Assembly (NCBI RefSeq): GCF_000688235.1
Contig: NZ_JHYO01000032.1
Coordinates: 1-41,210, forward strand
Direction: 5' to 3'
Source of the DNA: Terasakiella pusilla DSM 6293
GTDB lineage: Bacteria; Pseudomonadota; Alphaproteobacteria; Rhodospirillales; Terasakiellaceae
DNA length: 41,210 nucleotides
The position numbers were made by a program, and so were the translations under genes. How positions within the stretch are numbered: position 1 is the stretch's first letter; every line of letters starts with the position of its first letter. The notes below the pieces were generated by a model, which saw only the letters and a program-made list of their open reading frames with translations, did no database searches and was not told the DNA's origin. Shown one piece after another: positions 26,550 to 35,333 of the stretch.

Positions 26550-27698
26550 TCATTTATTTTTAGAAACTATTTTACCACGCCTTTTTATAGCTTCCTTATA
26601 AACGTCTTCCCATTTCCCAACCCAGCTTTCAATATCGTATTTTATAGCTTGCTCTCTTCCCCATACAGAAAGCTCCGTACGAAGTTTTTCATCACCTAAC
26701 AGGGTTAACAAACGCTCTGCCAACTGATCTTCATCAGTGGGTGTAAAAAGGCAATGCTCTACTTTTTCATGAAGGATTGTTTTATAGCCACTATTGGCTG
26801 CTGCGATGACGGGAACACCTGTTGCCATTGCTTCCACAAGCACAATACCGAAACTTTCCCCGTAATGAGCGGGGGAGCAAAAGACATCGGACTTTGCCAG
26901 CCAATCTATTTTTTCGTCTTCATTGATATAGCCCAAGACATGAACGTCTTGAATGTTGCGCCCTTTAATCGTCTTTTCCAAAGCCTTTTTGTCTTCACCA
27001 TCACCGGCGATGACCAGACGAATGTTACCTACTTGAGTTTTGATCTTTTCATAGGCTTTGAGAAGGGTAAGAACGCCTTTGCGTGGATCCAGTCGGCTTA
27101 CAAAAAAAATCGTCTGTGGTCCTGATGGATCAAGGTTGCGTTTAACTTTCAAAAAACTTGAATAGTTAATACTAGGTGGCATCAAGCGGATCGGGTGGGT
27201 TGGGCTTTTGTATAAATGGGCAGCAGGGGAGACAGAAACGGCGCTCACGCCATCAAGCCAGCGATAGAGCAACTGGCTGAGTCTGTAAAAAACCTTGCGG
27301 GTTAGATTACCGCTTAAAGTTTCAGGTGGTGTATCATGGAAAGTCGCCACCCGTGCCGTATTTTTACACATAGACAATATTTGAAAGGACAGAAAGGGAT
27401 CCCAGATGGTGTGGAAATGGATGACATCAAACTGTTGGTCTGCCAACCACTGTTTCAGTCTTTTCTTTTCTTTTCCCCAAACGAGGGAGGCATCAATCTG
27501 GGTTTCATTGAAAACAAAAGATGTGCTTTTGCCGAAAAGGGCGATGCCTTCCAAACAGCTTTCTGCATTATTTGTTTTCGGTGCGATGACCCAAACGTTA
27601 TGCCCGCGTTTTCGAAGACTATTTGCGAGATCAAGAATATGGACCTGCACCCCGCCGGCGCGTTCAATATCATAGGGACATACAATAGCAATTTTCAT
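26550..27698 (-). CDS. GT4 glycosyltransferase resembling phosphatidylinositol mannosyltransferase PimA
   Basis: This 382-residue GT-B enzyme has the N-terminal acceptor-side motif CPYDIERAGGVQVHI (GGVQ at 15-18), ATFHDT with His121, FVSRLDPRKGVL near 199, and the EX7E donor motif ESFGIVLVEAMATG (Glu281, Glu289). The opening, the GGVQxH block and SPAHYGESFGIVLVEA all recall PimA, which transfers mannose from GDP-mannose to inositol of phosphatidylinositol on the cytoplasmic face. manC makes GDP-mannose in the same locus and the PIP-synthase-like gene makes the acceptor, so the context agrees. Its start overlaps the stop of the CDP-alcohol transferase by four bases. Another sugar donor remains possible. 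Confidence 0.8.
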   Translation of the reverse strand: MKIAIVCPYDIERAGGVQVHILDLANSLRKRGHNVWVIAPKTNNAESCLEGIALFGKSTSFVFNETQIDASLVWGKEKKRLKQWLADQQFDVIHFHTIWDPFLSFQILSMCKNTARVATFHDTPPETLSGNLTRKVFYRLSQLLYRWLDGVSAVSVSPAAHLYKSPTHPIRLMPPSINYSSFLKVKRNLDPSGPQTIFFVSRLDPRKGVLTLLKAYEKIKTQVGNIRLVIAGDGEDKKALEKTIKGRNIQDVHVLGYINEDEKIDWLAKSDVFCSPAHYGESFGIVLVEAMATGVPVIAAANSGYKTILHEKVEHCLFTPTDEDQLAERLLTLLGDEKLRTELSVWGREQAIKYDIESWVGKWEDVYKEAIKRRGKIVSKNK

Positions 27699-28423
27699 GA
27701 AAGGCCCTTTGCAATACTGATCTGGGTAAAAATAAAATCGATCAAGGCATAGATAAAAATCCAGCCGACCAGAATGTCACCATAACCCAAAAAACCAACC
27801 AGTAGGAAAAACAGCGGATAAATATGGTCGAGACTACTGACAACAAAAAAGACATAGTCCATGAGACCATATACTTTTTTTTCCGTACGGCTATAAACCT
27901 CGCGATCTGCTTTTTGCAACGATTTTGCATAAACCCGCGACAGCCGTGCTGCCGTTGTAAGCCACGCTCCGGCGAGACAAAATATCATTTCAGAGATGCC
28001 TTCACTGCCTTCTGTCGTATTGTAGAAGATAAGCGCCACTGTCAGATAAAGGGAAAACCGGAAAAAAACATCTGTGATGAAATCAAGGTAATGGCCTTTA
28101 AGGCTCACCTGATTGCTGGCTCTTGCCATATCACCATCTACATCATCCAGCAGATAAAGAATAAAGGTGAGTACAGACAGGAAAATAAAAGCCCAGACAA
28201 AGGGTAGAAGTGCAATGAAGGGTAAAAACAAGCAAATTATTAATGAAAAGACGCCGATCTGGTTAGATGTTCGATTTAGATTTAGTAACAAGGCGGCAAG
28301 GTGAAAAGAAACGGGGCGAATAAAAACATAATTGATCCACTGATTATGTTTTTCATCCTGAATCTTTTCTTCGCCAAAGGAAGCTTTTATCGCTTTGACA
28401 GAATATGGTTTGGCACTGCTCAA
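27695..28423 (-). CDS. Second CDP-alcohol phosphatidyltransferase-family protein
   Basis: This 242-residue membrane protein has the complete signature D-x2-DG-x2-AR-x8-G-x3-D-x3-D (Asp93, Asp96, Gly97, Ala100, Arg101, Gly110, Asp114, Asp118) and about six hydrophobic helices. It lacks the ERPER-type segment of PIP synthases, so its substrate probably differs from that of the enzyme at 21.0 kb. It lies between the exporter ATPase and the PimA-like gene, six bases after the former and overlapping the latter. An attractive inference is transfer of aminoethylphosphonate from CMP-aminoethylphosphonate (made by the PntC-like fusion) to a lipid alcohol, by analogy with ethanolamine phosphotransferase chemistry. 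Confidence 0.8.
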   Translation of the reverse strand: MSSAKPYSVKAIKASFGEEKIQDEKHNQWINYVFIRPVSFHLAALLLNLNRTSNQIGVFSLIICLFLPFIALLPFVWAFIFLSVLTFILYLLDDVDGDMARASNQVSLKGHYLDFITDVFFRFSLYLTVALIFYNTTEGSEGISEMIFCLAGAWLTTAARLSRVYAKSLQKADREVYSRTEKKVYGLMDYVFFVVSSLDHIYPLFFLLVGFLGYGDILVGWIFIYALIDFIFTQISIAKGLS

Positions 28424-28428
28424 TGTCT

Positions 28429-29559
28429 TTACCCTGCCTGCATATAAATATTTCGGATTTCATCACCCAAAGCGGGTGGGTTTTCAATAACGGATAAGAA
28501 ATCGTTTTTGTTCAAAAGATACGCTTCTACATCGGATTGCGCGGTAATAGTTGCCGCGCGGGGCTCGTCATTCAACAAGGCAAGTTCTCCAAAGGATTGC
28601 CCTCCCCCCAGAACGGCAACCTCTTGACTGATACCGTTTTTTTCAAGCGAAGCGACGGCACGACCCGTATCGATTAGATAAAAATGCTCCCCATGATCGC
28701 CTTGTTTGATGATGATCTCACCAGGTTTATAGCTTTTGCGTTTTAACTGGTGGGCAACATTATTCAGGATACTGGCTTTCACGTCTTTAAAAACATGACA
28801 GTGGTTGAGATATTCACAAATACGCAGATGTTCTTTAATCAAAATATTGCTGTGGATATGTCCATCAACCATATTCACAATCCGGTCTGCCGCATCCAAA
28901 ATTCGGTTATCGTGGGTAACAATCAATACCGTTGCTTTTTCTTCTTGCGCACGTTCCTTAAAAAGTTCAATGACCATCTGCCCTGACTCCTGATCAAGGG
29001 CAGCTGTGGGTTCATCTGCCAAAATCAGTTTGGGATGATTGATTAAGGCTCTGGCAATTGCAACGCGTTGCTTTTGTCCTCCGGAAAGTCGACTTGGTTT
29101 ATAGGTCATTCTTTCACCAAGCCCCAATCTTTGCAAAAGTTCTGTGGCTTCTTTTTCAGCTTGTTCGGGCGATGGTTTGGGGATTTGTAGTTGCATGGCG
29201 ACTTTAAGGGTATCAAGCGCACTTAAGGATTCAAACAGATTGTGATGTTGGAAAATGAAGCCTATTTCTTTTCGCAAGTCATGTTTGCCGTTATCTGATA
29301 AATTTAAAAGTTCGCGTCCCAAAAACTGGATGCTCCCTTTTTGCATACTGCGTAACGCTCCAATAAGAGTCAGTAGTGTTGTCTTCCCTGAACCGGACGG
29401 GCCGGTCATAATCACGATTTCACCGGGATAAATCGTGAGGTTATTATCAAAGAGAACCTGCTTTTCACTTTCGCCCTTACCGAATGAATATTCAACATCC
29501 ACCGACTTGATTGACGGGATAAGCCCTTCGTTATCAATACTTAATCTATCAAGTTCCAT
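28429..29559 (-). CDS. DevA-like ABC transporter ATPase fused to a cyclic-nucleotide-binding domain
   Basis: Residues 1-245 are an ATPase of the MacB/LolD/DevA class with Walker A GPSGSGKT (53-60), signature LSGGQKQ (158-164) and Walker B LILADEPTAALD. Residues 252-358 are a cyclic-nucleotide-binding domain whose phosphate-binding cassette reads FGELALLNDEPRAA (Gly324, Glu325, Arg334), the pattern of true cAMP/cGMP binders. DevA itself ends after the ATPase, so this is a fusion. It would energise the two FtsX-like permeases encoded just upstream and could be switched on or off by a cyclic nucleotide. The gap to the upstream permease gene is 15 bases and to the downstream gene five. Confidence 0.9.
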   Translation of the reverse strand: MELDRLSIDNEGLIPSIKSVDVEYSFGKGESEKQVLFDNNLTIYPGEIVIMTGPSGSGKTTLLTLIGALRSMQKGSIQFLGRELLNLSDNGKHDLRKEIGFIFQHHNLFESLSALDTLKVAMQLQIPKPSPEQAEKEATELLQRLGLGERMTYKPSRLSGGQKQRVAIARALINHPKLILADEPTAALDQESGQMVIELFKERAQEEKATVLIVTHDNRILDAADRIVNMVDGHIHSNILIKEHLRICEYLNHCHVFKDVKASILNNVAHQLKRKSYKPGEIIIKQGDHGEHFYLIDTGRAVASLEKNGISQEVAVLGGGQSFGELALLNDEPRAATITAQSDVEAYLLNKNDFLSVIENPPALGDEIRNIYMQAG

Positions 29560-29574
29560 TGTCTATCACTTCCA

Positions 29575-30702
29575 TTAATAGAGATCGGCAGGGTCGACGG
29601 TCAGTACTTTACGCATGGCCAAAAAGCCAGCAACCAGACACATAATCAACGTCAGAAAAAAGATAAAGGAAACTCTATAAACGTTGAAATCCATAATCAA
29701 TCGTGTTGCATCTGACGTAATTTGATATATGAGCGTAGAAATCAGAAAACCGGGTATGAAGCCTAACACAGCCAACAAAGAGGCTTCTTCCAGAATAACA
29801 CCATAGAGAAAACGACTGCTGAACCCCATGGCTTTTAATGTGGCATATTGTGCGAGGTTATCCGTGATCTCATTAAACAAAATCTGATAACAGATCACTG
29901 TCCCGATAAAAAGGCTGACAATCAAACCAACCCCGAAGATGGCACCAATCGGGGCATTGATAACCGTGTACATAATCTCACGCTGTGCCAGTTCCTGAGG
30001 CGTCATGATAACAAGGTCATCATCCAGATTAGCTTTTATTTTTTCCGTAACGGCTTCATGATCCACATTATCCTGAAAACGAAACAGCGCCATAATTAAG
30101 AAGGAACCGGGTTGTCGCCAGCTTCCTTCCCCACAGAATAGGGTACCATCATTAATGATGTTCGGCCCGACTTCGACAAATCCAGCAAGGCGCATGGGGC
30201 GATCGTCCACCGTCAGGCTATCGCCGACTTTAAATTCACCGAAAATTTCACGTGAACGCACATCATAAAAGCAATTGCCTTGTACTTTCAGCAAATCCCA
30301 CATTTCAGGGTCCATCCCCTTTAAGCGGAAAGGGCGGCTATCAGGGGGGAAGGCATACATAATGGTCCGTTTTACCTGTTTGGTATCAGGGTTTTTTAAC
30401 CCGACCCCATCTTTGTAGATGGGAATAGCTTCACTGACCCCGGGGGTTGAAAGCACCTGTTGCACATGGATGGGGGCAAAACGGTTCCATTTATTTAAAT
30501 GTGTGCGTTTGCTATGGATCAGCACAAGGTCCGCGTTCATCAACCGTGCGATATTGGCCTGACTGTCATTGATGCCATTAAAGAAACCAAGCTGCATGAA
30601 CATAATGATGACGGCAAAACCGATGCCGCAAATAGACAGAAAGAGCCGCTTTTTATCATGTAAAAGCATGCTTAAACCAATATGAACGGCTCCCTTCTTC
30701 AT
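29575..30702 (-). CDS. DevC-like FtsX-fold ABC permease (second of pair)
   Basis: This 375-residue permease has one N-terminal transmembrane helix (LFLSICGIGFAVIIMFMQLGF), a periplasmic domain of about 220 residues, and three C-terminal helices. It ends AMRKVLTVDPADLY, a tail shared with its neighbour (ALRKVKNADPAELF) and typical of DevC proteins. DevC works with DevA and DevB to export heterocyst glycolipids. Its ATG shares one base with the TAA of the preceding paralogue (TAATG), so the two permeases are made in equal amounts and probably form a heterodimer. Confidence 0.88.
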   Translation of the reverse strand: MKKGAVHIGLSMLLHDKKRLFLSICGIGFAVIIMFMQLGFFNGINDSQANIARLMNADLVLIHSKRTHLNKWNRFAPIHVQQVLSTPGVSEAIPIYKDGVGLKNPDTKQVKRTIMYAFPPDSRPFRLKGMDPEMWDLLKVQGNCFYDVRSREIFGEFKVGDSLTVDDRPMRLAGFVEVGPNIINDGTLFCGEGSWRQPGSFLIMALFRFQDNVDHEAVTEKIKANLDDDLVIMTPQELAQREIMYTVINAPIGAIFGVGLIVSLFIGTVICYQILFNEITDNLAQYATLKAMGFSSRFLYGVILEEASLLAVLGFIPGFLISTLIYQITSDATRLIMDFNVYRVSFIFFLTLIMCLVAGFLAMRKVLTVDPADLY

Positions 30703-31835
30703 TAAAACAACTCCGCAGGATCAGCATTTTTAACTTTACGCAGTGCCAGTACACCTGCGGTGATGCTCATCAACAGGGTTAAACCCAACACAGTTGCAAA
30801 AAGAGAGAAGGTCATTTCCATGGGGAGCTTGCTCAGTCCGTAGATCAATTTGAACAGCAAAACGCAGATGATCCAGGCCGGGAAAAAGCTCATAAAGGTA
30901 ATGATGAGATTTTGCATGATGCCGATCCCGTAAATAAACGGCACGCTAAACCCCATTGCTTTCATGGTCGCAAATTCATCAAGACGGTTACTAAGCTCTG
31001 TTGAAAGCACTTGGAATAGAATGACAAGTCCCACAGCAAAAGCAATAAAGACAGCTGATCGAAACATAATCCCGATTGGTTTGACTTCGATGAAATAGTC
31101 CTGTTCGCGCTCGTAAAATTCTTCACGGGTCACGATTAAGACATCATCGGGTAAAAGTGTACGCATCCTGTCGACGGTTTCGTTATGATCAAAGCCTTCT
31201 TTTACTTTTAAAAATCCAAGCGTGACATCATCAGCTGTGCGTCCGGACAGGTTGACGAAGTTGCCATTTGACGTGGCCACAGAGCCTTCTGCAAAAAAGA
31301 AAAGACCGAGATCGAAAAGCGATGTCACATTAACTTGAGTGCCATTTACATAACCTTGTCGTCCAACTTCAAGGGGGCCGAAATCGGCGTGGGAAAAGCG
31401 ATCTAGAAAGATAGACTGCCCGTTTGTGATACTTTCAAGCCCAGTGATAAAGTCAGGGTTTTTAATGAATTCTTCTTTACTGTCCATGCCAATGATGAGA
31501 AGGGATGATTCTAGTTCGGTTTCTTCATCAACCCAGCGTCCACTTCTTACATTTAATAAAAAGCTGTCGCCAATCGCTTCATCGACTCTTGCTTGAATAA
31601 TGCGGATACGATCAAAAGGTGGGGCCGTCGCCATAAACTGATAACGGTCACTAGAAAGGGCCAGATCAAAATCGAAATAGTCAAACAGAAGGGTTACTTC
31701 TTTTTTGGCCCCATTTAAAAAACCGAGCTGCAGAAAGATCAGCAAAATAGAAAAGGAAATACCGCCCAATGCTGTCAGCGTGCGCTTCATATTTTGAAAT
31801 GTATTTCCCCAGGCTATTTTAAACACGGTTTGCAT
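30702..31835 (-). CDS. DevC-like FtsX-fold ABC permease (first of pair)
   Basis: This 377-residue paralogue of the next gene has the same plan: an N-terminal helix with LGGISFSILLIFLQLGFLNGA, a periplasmic domain, three C-terminal helices and the terminal motif ALRKVKNADPAELF. The shared phrase LQLGFLNG/MQLGFFNG after helix 1 and the shared tail show they arose by duplication. Its periplasmic domain has diverged, which suggests different contacts with the adaptor or cargo. It begins 21 bases after the adaptor stop. DevBCA systems usually have a single DevC, so a tandem pair is unusual. Confidence 0.88.
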   Translation of the reverse strand: MQTVFKIAWGNTFQNMKRTLTALGGISFSILLIFLQLGFLNGAKKEVTLLFDYFDFDLALSSDRYQFMATAPPFDRIRIIQARVDEAIGDSFLLNVRSGRWVDEETELESSLLIIGMDSKEEFIKNPDFITGLESITNGQSIFLDRFSHADFGPLEVGRQGYVNGTQVNVTSLFDLGLFFFAEGSVATSNGNFVNLSGRTADDVTLGFLKVKEGFDHNETVDRMRTLLPDDVLIVTREEFYEREQDYFIEVKPIGIMFRSAVFIAFAVGLVILFQVLSTELSNRLDEFATMKAMGFSVPFIYGIGIMQNLIITFMSFFPAWIICVLLFKLIYGLSKLPMEMTFSLFATVLGLTLLMSITAGVLALRKVKNADPAELF

Positions 31836-31856
31836 GAATCAATGTCTGCCCTGTCT

Positions 31857-32756
31857 TCACTGCTTAATGCTGACATTGACTTCCATACCGATAAACTTGC
31901 TTGCTTCCTCGTTGTTATCAAGTTCAATCCAGACAATAGCCACTTTACGCGCGACATCAATTTCACGCCCAACGCGGACCACTTTACCTGTGTATTTCTC
32001 GCTGAGGGCCTTTCCTGAAACGGACGCAGTCTGTCCAAGTTTAACCGAGCCTAAGTCCCCTTCATAAACTTCGCTTTTTACCATCATTTTAGAAACATCT
32101 GCGATAACAGCGATGCCGAAAGAACTTGCCGCCCCGACACGGCCTGGCACATCCAGCACCACACCTGATAGTGGGGCGCGAATATCGGCACTTCTTAGAT
32201 TGATTTCGGCTTTTTCGATCTGAAGTTCCATTTTCTTTTTATCTAGATCGAAACTTTGTTTTTCCTTGAGCAGTTCTGTTTCTTTTGTTCTAAGAATATG
32301 CTTTGCATCTGCCACATCGTTATAGCGTTGATCTCGTACAGAATTCACCTGTGCATTCTTGCTTAAAGCTAGATATTTTTTTAATGCCGTGTTGGCGCGG
32401 CTTAATTTGAGGCGGGCATTTGCCGTATCAAGTTCAAGTATTTTGGTATTATGTTCATGTGTGGTCAGGAAAATTTGATATTCAAGCTGCAGAGACTTTA
32501 ATTCCGCTTCCAGCAAATCATAATTACTCAGCTGGGCTACAGGTGCCCCTTGTTTAACTTGGTCGCCTTGATGGACAAATAATTTGGAAATCGTTATCCC
32601 ACTTGCCCCTGTCAGCCGGATCAAACCACTTTCAGGCATTAATGTTCCTAGGGCACCAATGTCCGGTTTTTCATTGCTTTGGGCGTGCGCGATAGATGCT
32701 ACAAATAGAAATAGCAGAAGAAGGCCTGCTGGGACCCGCCCTTTAGAGAAAAACAT
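31857..32756 (-). CDS. DevB/HlyD-family periplasmic adaptor protein
   Basis: This 299-residue adaptor has an N-terminal signal peptide or anchor (residues 6-25, AHA-Q cleavage site), a split lipoyl domain (KLFVHQGDQVKQGAPVAQL and IRAPLSGVVLDVPGRVG), a helical hairpin at about 85-175, and a beta-barrel domain to the end. It is short for the family (DevB is near 400 residues or more), so the hairpin that meets TolC is compact. It heads the exporter part of the run: adaptor, two permeases, ATPase, with tolC four genes further on. It probably bridges the permease and TolC across the periplasm. Confidence 0.87.
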   Translation of the reverse strand: MFFSKGRVPAGLLLLFLFVASIAHAQSNEKPDIGALGTLMPESGLIRLTGASGITISKLFVHQGDQVKQGAPVAQLSNYDLLEAELKSLQLEYQIFLTTHEHNTKILELDTANARLKLSRANTALKKYLALSKNAQVNSVRDQRYNDVADAKHILRTKETELLKEKQSFDLDKKKMELQIEKAEINLRSADIRAPLSGVVLDVPGRVGAASSFGIAVIADVSKMMVKSEVYEGDLGSVKLGQTASVSGKALSEKYTGKVVRVGREIDVARKVAIVWIELDNNEEASKFIGMEVNVSIKQ

Positions 32757-32826
32757 GTTTGCCCCTCAAATTCTTTATTCTCACCAACGGATTAGCCCGC
32801 CATAACACATCATACAATCAAATTTT

Positions 32827-32848
32827 ACAATAACTGGCAAGTTATTGT
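32827..32848. other. 9-bp stem hairpin between pntC-like gene and adaptor gene
   Basis: ACAATAACT (32827-32835) and AGTTATTGT (32840-32848) form a perfect 9-bp stem with a 4-base loop in the only gap larger than 60 bp in the leftward run. On the minus strand AAAATTTG follows rather than a T-run, so it is not a canonical terminator. It may attenuate transcription or stabilise mRNA ends between the phosphonate and exporter genes. Confidence 0.35.
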
Positions 32849-32862
32849 GTTTGTGGTTTGAT

Positions 32863-34191
32863 CTATTCAATTATAATTTTATCCCAAATGTCATTGGTCG
32901 GCTGACCAGTGATGTCAGCCTCACCAAGATGACAAATCACGGAAGTCCCTGCGGCCACATCACGAGGTTGATAAAGAACAACATCATTTTCTTTAGAGAT
33001 AACCTTGCCCTCTACTAAGGTACATAAAACAGGTTGGTCCACCATCGGGCGCACGACACGATCTTTAAGACGGTCCATCATGTTGTTTTTAGCTTCAATG
33101 ATCGATTGCCTTACTTTGTCATGGTTGTGAAGAACATGATCAAGGGACGAAATCGCGTGATACGGGCCCGTACATTTTTTCTCTAAATAGGTATGAAGGG
33201 ACAAACTAAATGATGAAACTTCATTTTTTGGAAATTCGTTAAAAGCAACGAAAGCAGCGCCCGTTAGCCCTAACAGGCCTTTACAGGAACTATAGCAAAC
33301 CACATCTGCGACATTATGATGATCTTCCAGTCCAATACTGCCTGTCGCATCCAAAAGAAAACGTGCTCCAACCTGTTTTGCAAGTTTGCTAAAAGCTAAC
33401 ACATCATTTTTTAAGGCAGAGGCGGTTTCCGTATAGGTGCTTAAGATCCAGTCATAAGAACCCGATACAGCATCTAATTCTTGTAGTGAAACAACCTCGA
33501 CCACCCCAATCAAGTCGGTTTGAGCGAGCGCCTGTGCCATCTGGACCATTCTTTGGGAATAGTAGCCGCTGTCAATCACTAGGCACTTTCCATACACAAA
33601 GTTCGTGATAGCAACTTCGATTGCAAGGCTGGCAGAACCTTGCATACGTGCAATATGGGAATGACCTGTCATTTCTTTTAAATGGCCTAGAACGCGATCT
33701 TCAACCACATCGTAAGAGTCATCTCCGCGTCCAAAACAGGGCATCAAACCTTCAAGATTGGCACCGAGTAAACGGCCTGGCCCCGGGGTAAGCAATTTCT
33801 TTTTATTTGCAATGGAAACGAGACTGTTCAAAGCACCATGGCGAAGGTCCATACTGGAGATCCTTTGGGTGCGTGAAACTACTTTCAACCGATCCGGCGA
33901 GATTTCATTACAGTTGTCGTCGCCATGTAACAATAAGTCGATGTTATATTGATCCAAAACGTCCTCACTGATTAACCACGGGGTTTCCACGACTTCATCA
34001 ACATCTGACAGGGCTTCCAACAGTTCTTTTCGATATTCATAAGCCATTTCCGGCTTATAGCCTTTTTTGGAGAGAATCTCTTCATCTCGCGTTAATCCGA
34101 CTACAACATGTCCAATTTTCTTGGCCTGTTTAAGCAACCGGATATGGCCGTAATGCAACAAGGTTGCAGACATATCAACCATGATACGCAT
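32863..34191 (-). CDS. pntC: Fused nucleotidyltransferase / 2-aminoethylphosphonate aminotransferase (PntC-like)
   Basis: Residues 1-125 form a cytidylyltransferase with HYGH at 13-16 and LLLHGDDN near 88. Residues 145-442 form a class V aminotransferase that opens with LLTPGPGRLL and carries the PLP lysine in CYSSCKGLLGLTG. This order matches PntC-type fusions, which make 2-aminoethylphosphonate from phosphonoacetaldehyde and activate it with CTP to CMP-aminoethylphosphonate, the head-group donor for phosphonolipids or phosphonoglycans. It follows the decarboxylase gene by five bases. The presence of PepM and Ppd directly upstream supports the role strongly. Confidence 0.88.
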   Translation of the reverse strand: MRIMVDMSATLLHYGHIRLLKQAKKIGHVVVGLTRDEEILSKKGYKPEMAYEYRKELLEALSDVDEVVETPWLISEDVLDQYNIDLLLHGDDNCNEISPDRLKVVSRTQRISSMDLRHGALNSLVSIANKKKLLTPGPGRLLGANLEGLMPCFGRGDDSYDVVEDRVLGHLKEMTGHSHIARMQGSASLAIEVAITNFVYGKCLVIDSGYYSQRMVQMAQALAQTDLIGVVEVVSLQELDAVSGSYDWILSTYTETASALKNDVLAFSKLAKQVGARFLLDATGSIGLEDHHNVADVVCYSSCKGLLGLTGAAFVAFNEFPKNEVSSFSLSLHTYLEKKCTGPYHAISSLDHVLHNHDKVRQSIIEAKNNMMDRLKDRVVRPMVDQPVLCTLVEGKVISKENDVVLYQPRDVAAGTSVICHLGEADITGQPTNDIWDKIIIE

Positions 34192-34196
34192 GTTGA

Positions 34197-35333
34197 TTAT
34201 CCTTCGCTTTGTGAATTTGAGAGTTGCATCATAAAACGCTTTTTATTTATTTGAGGGCTTTCTTTGGGGCGTCCCAAATCAGTACGTGAACCGGGTTTAA
34301 TCATAATTTCCAAAAACACACTTCCTTCAACGTTTTTATAATTCTCCATGGCTTTTAAAAGCTCTTCTTCGCTTGCAACCTGTTGCACATTTTTATAGCC
34401 GCAAGCTTTTGCAATAGGGCCTAGATCGAAAGAACCTGCAACGGTTTGCTGTCCACCCACGGAATCATGAACGCCGTTATTAAGCAAAATATGTTTGAAA
34501 TTTGAGAGGGGTGCTGTTACTAACAAGCCCCCCATATGCATTAAGCACGCCCCATCACCATCAAGACAGAGCACATTTTTTCGAGAGTGATTTATGGCTA
34601 TTCCAGCCGCGATTTGTGAGGCATGCCCCATGGATCCGACTGTTAAAAAGTCAGAAGCCCCACTCTCGTTACGTGACTTACGCAGTTCATAAAGTTCGCG
34701 GCTTGTCTTGCCTGTTGTTGCCACAAGGGTTTCCTCCCCTGATACAGAACTTATCACAAGCTCAATCGCTCTTTCTCGGCTCATGTATGGCTTGTGTTCA
34801 CTGGTTTGTGCACATTTGTATGATGAAAAAGTGTTTGAGCGCACCAACAGAGCAACTGGTTTTTCATGTTCTTTAGCGATAGAAAGTAAATCGGCAATCA
34901 TCACGGACCAATCTTGGCAATCTTGATCCAATATTTTGTAAGGGATCTCCAAAACGTTGAGCAATCCTTCGTTGATACGGCCTTGCATCACATGTTGGGG
35001 TTCATCTTTACCTTCACCGCGCCATCCTATGATCATCAGCAGGGGAATGCCATAAACCTCAGGTGCGGCCAATGAAACCAGTGGGTTTACGGCGTTTCCG
35101 AGACCTGAATTTTGCATGTAAACGCAAGGAATTGTCTGACTTCCCAGATAATGCCCACAAGCTAGGCCGATCGCATTACCTTCATTGGCACACACATAAT
35201 GGGATAGAGCTTTTTGCGCTGACATAGTTTCAAGTGCCGCAGACACAGGGGATAATAATGAGTCTGGTACCCCGCAATAAAAATCAACGCCATGATCCTT
35301 TAAAAAATTAATAAAGCCTAGAGTATCAATCAC
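34197..35333 (-). CDS. ppd: Phosphonopyruvate decarboxylase
   Basis: This thiamine-diphosphate enzyme of 378 residues converts phosphonopyruvate to phosphonoacetaldehyde, making the PepM step irreversible. I place the start at the GTG at 35333, which overlaps the pepM TGA (GTGA) and has an ideal GGAGG upstream; an open frame reaches further to 35381 but lies inside pepM. The N-terminal block VDFYCGVPDSLLSP and the cofactor motif GDGACLMHMG...LLNNGVHDSVGGQ identify the family. It is translated together with pepM and the PntC-like gene. Confidence 0.93.
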   Translation of the reverse strand: MIDTLGFINFLKDHGVDFYCGVPDSLLSPVSAALETMSAQKALSHYVCANEGNAIGLACGHYLGSQTIPCVYMQNSGLGNAVNPLVSLAAPEVYGIPLLMIIGWRGEGKDEPQHVMQGRINEGLLNVLEIPYKILDQDCQDWSVMIADLLSIAKEHEKPVALLVRSNTFSSYKCAQTSEHKPYMSRERAIELVISSVSGEETLVATTGKTSRELYELRKSRNESGASDFLTVGSMGHASQIAAGIAINHSRKNVLCLDGDGACLMHMGGLLVTAPLSNFKHILLNNGVHDSVGGQQTVAGSFDLGPIAKACGYKNVQQVASEEELLKAMENYKNVEGSVFLEIMIKPGSRTDLGRPKESPQINKKRFMMQLSNSQSEG

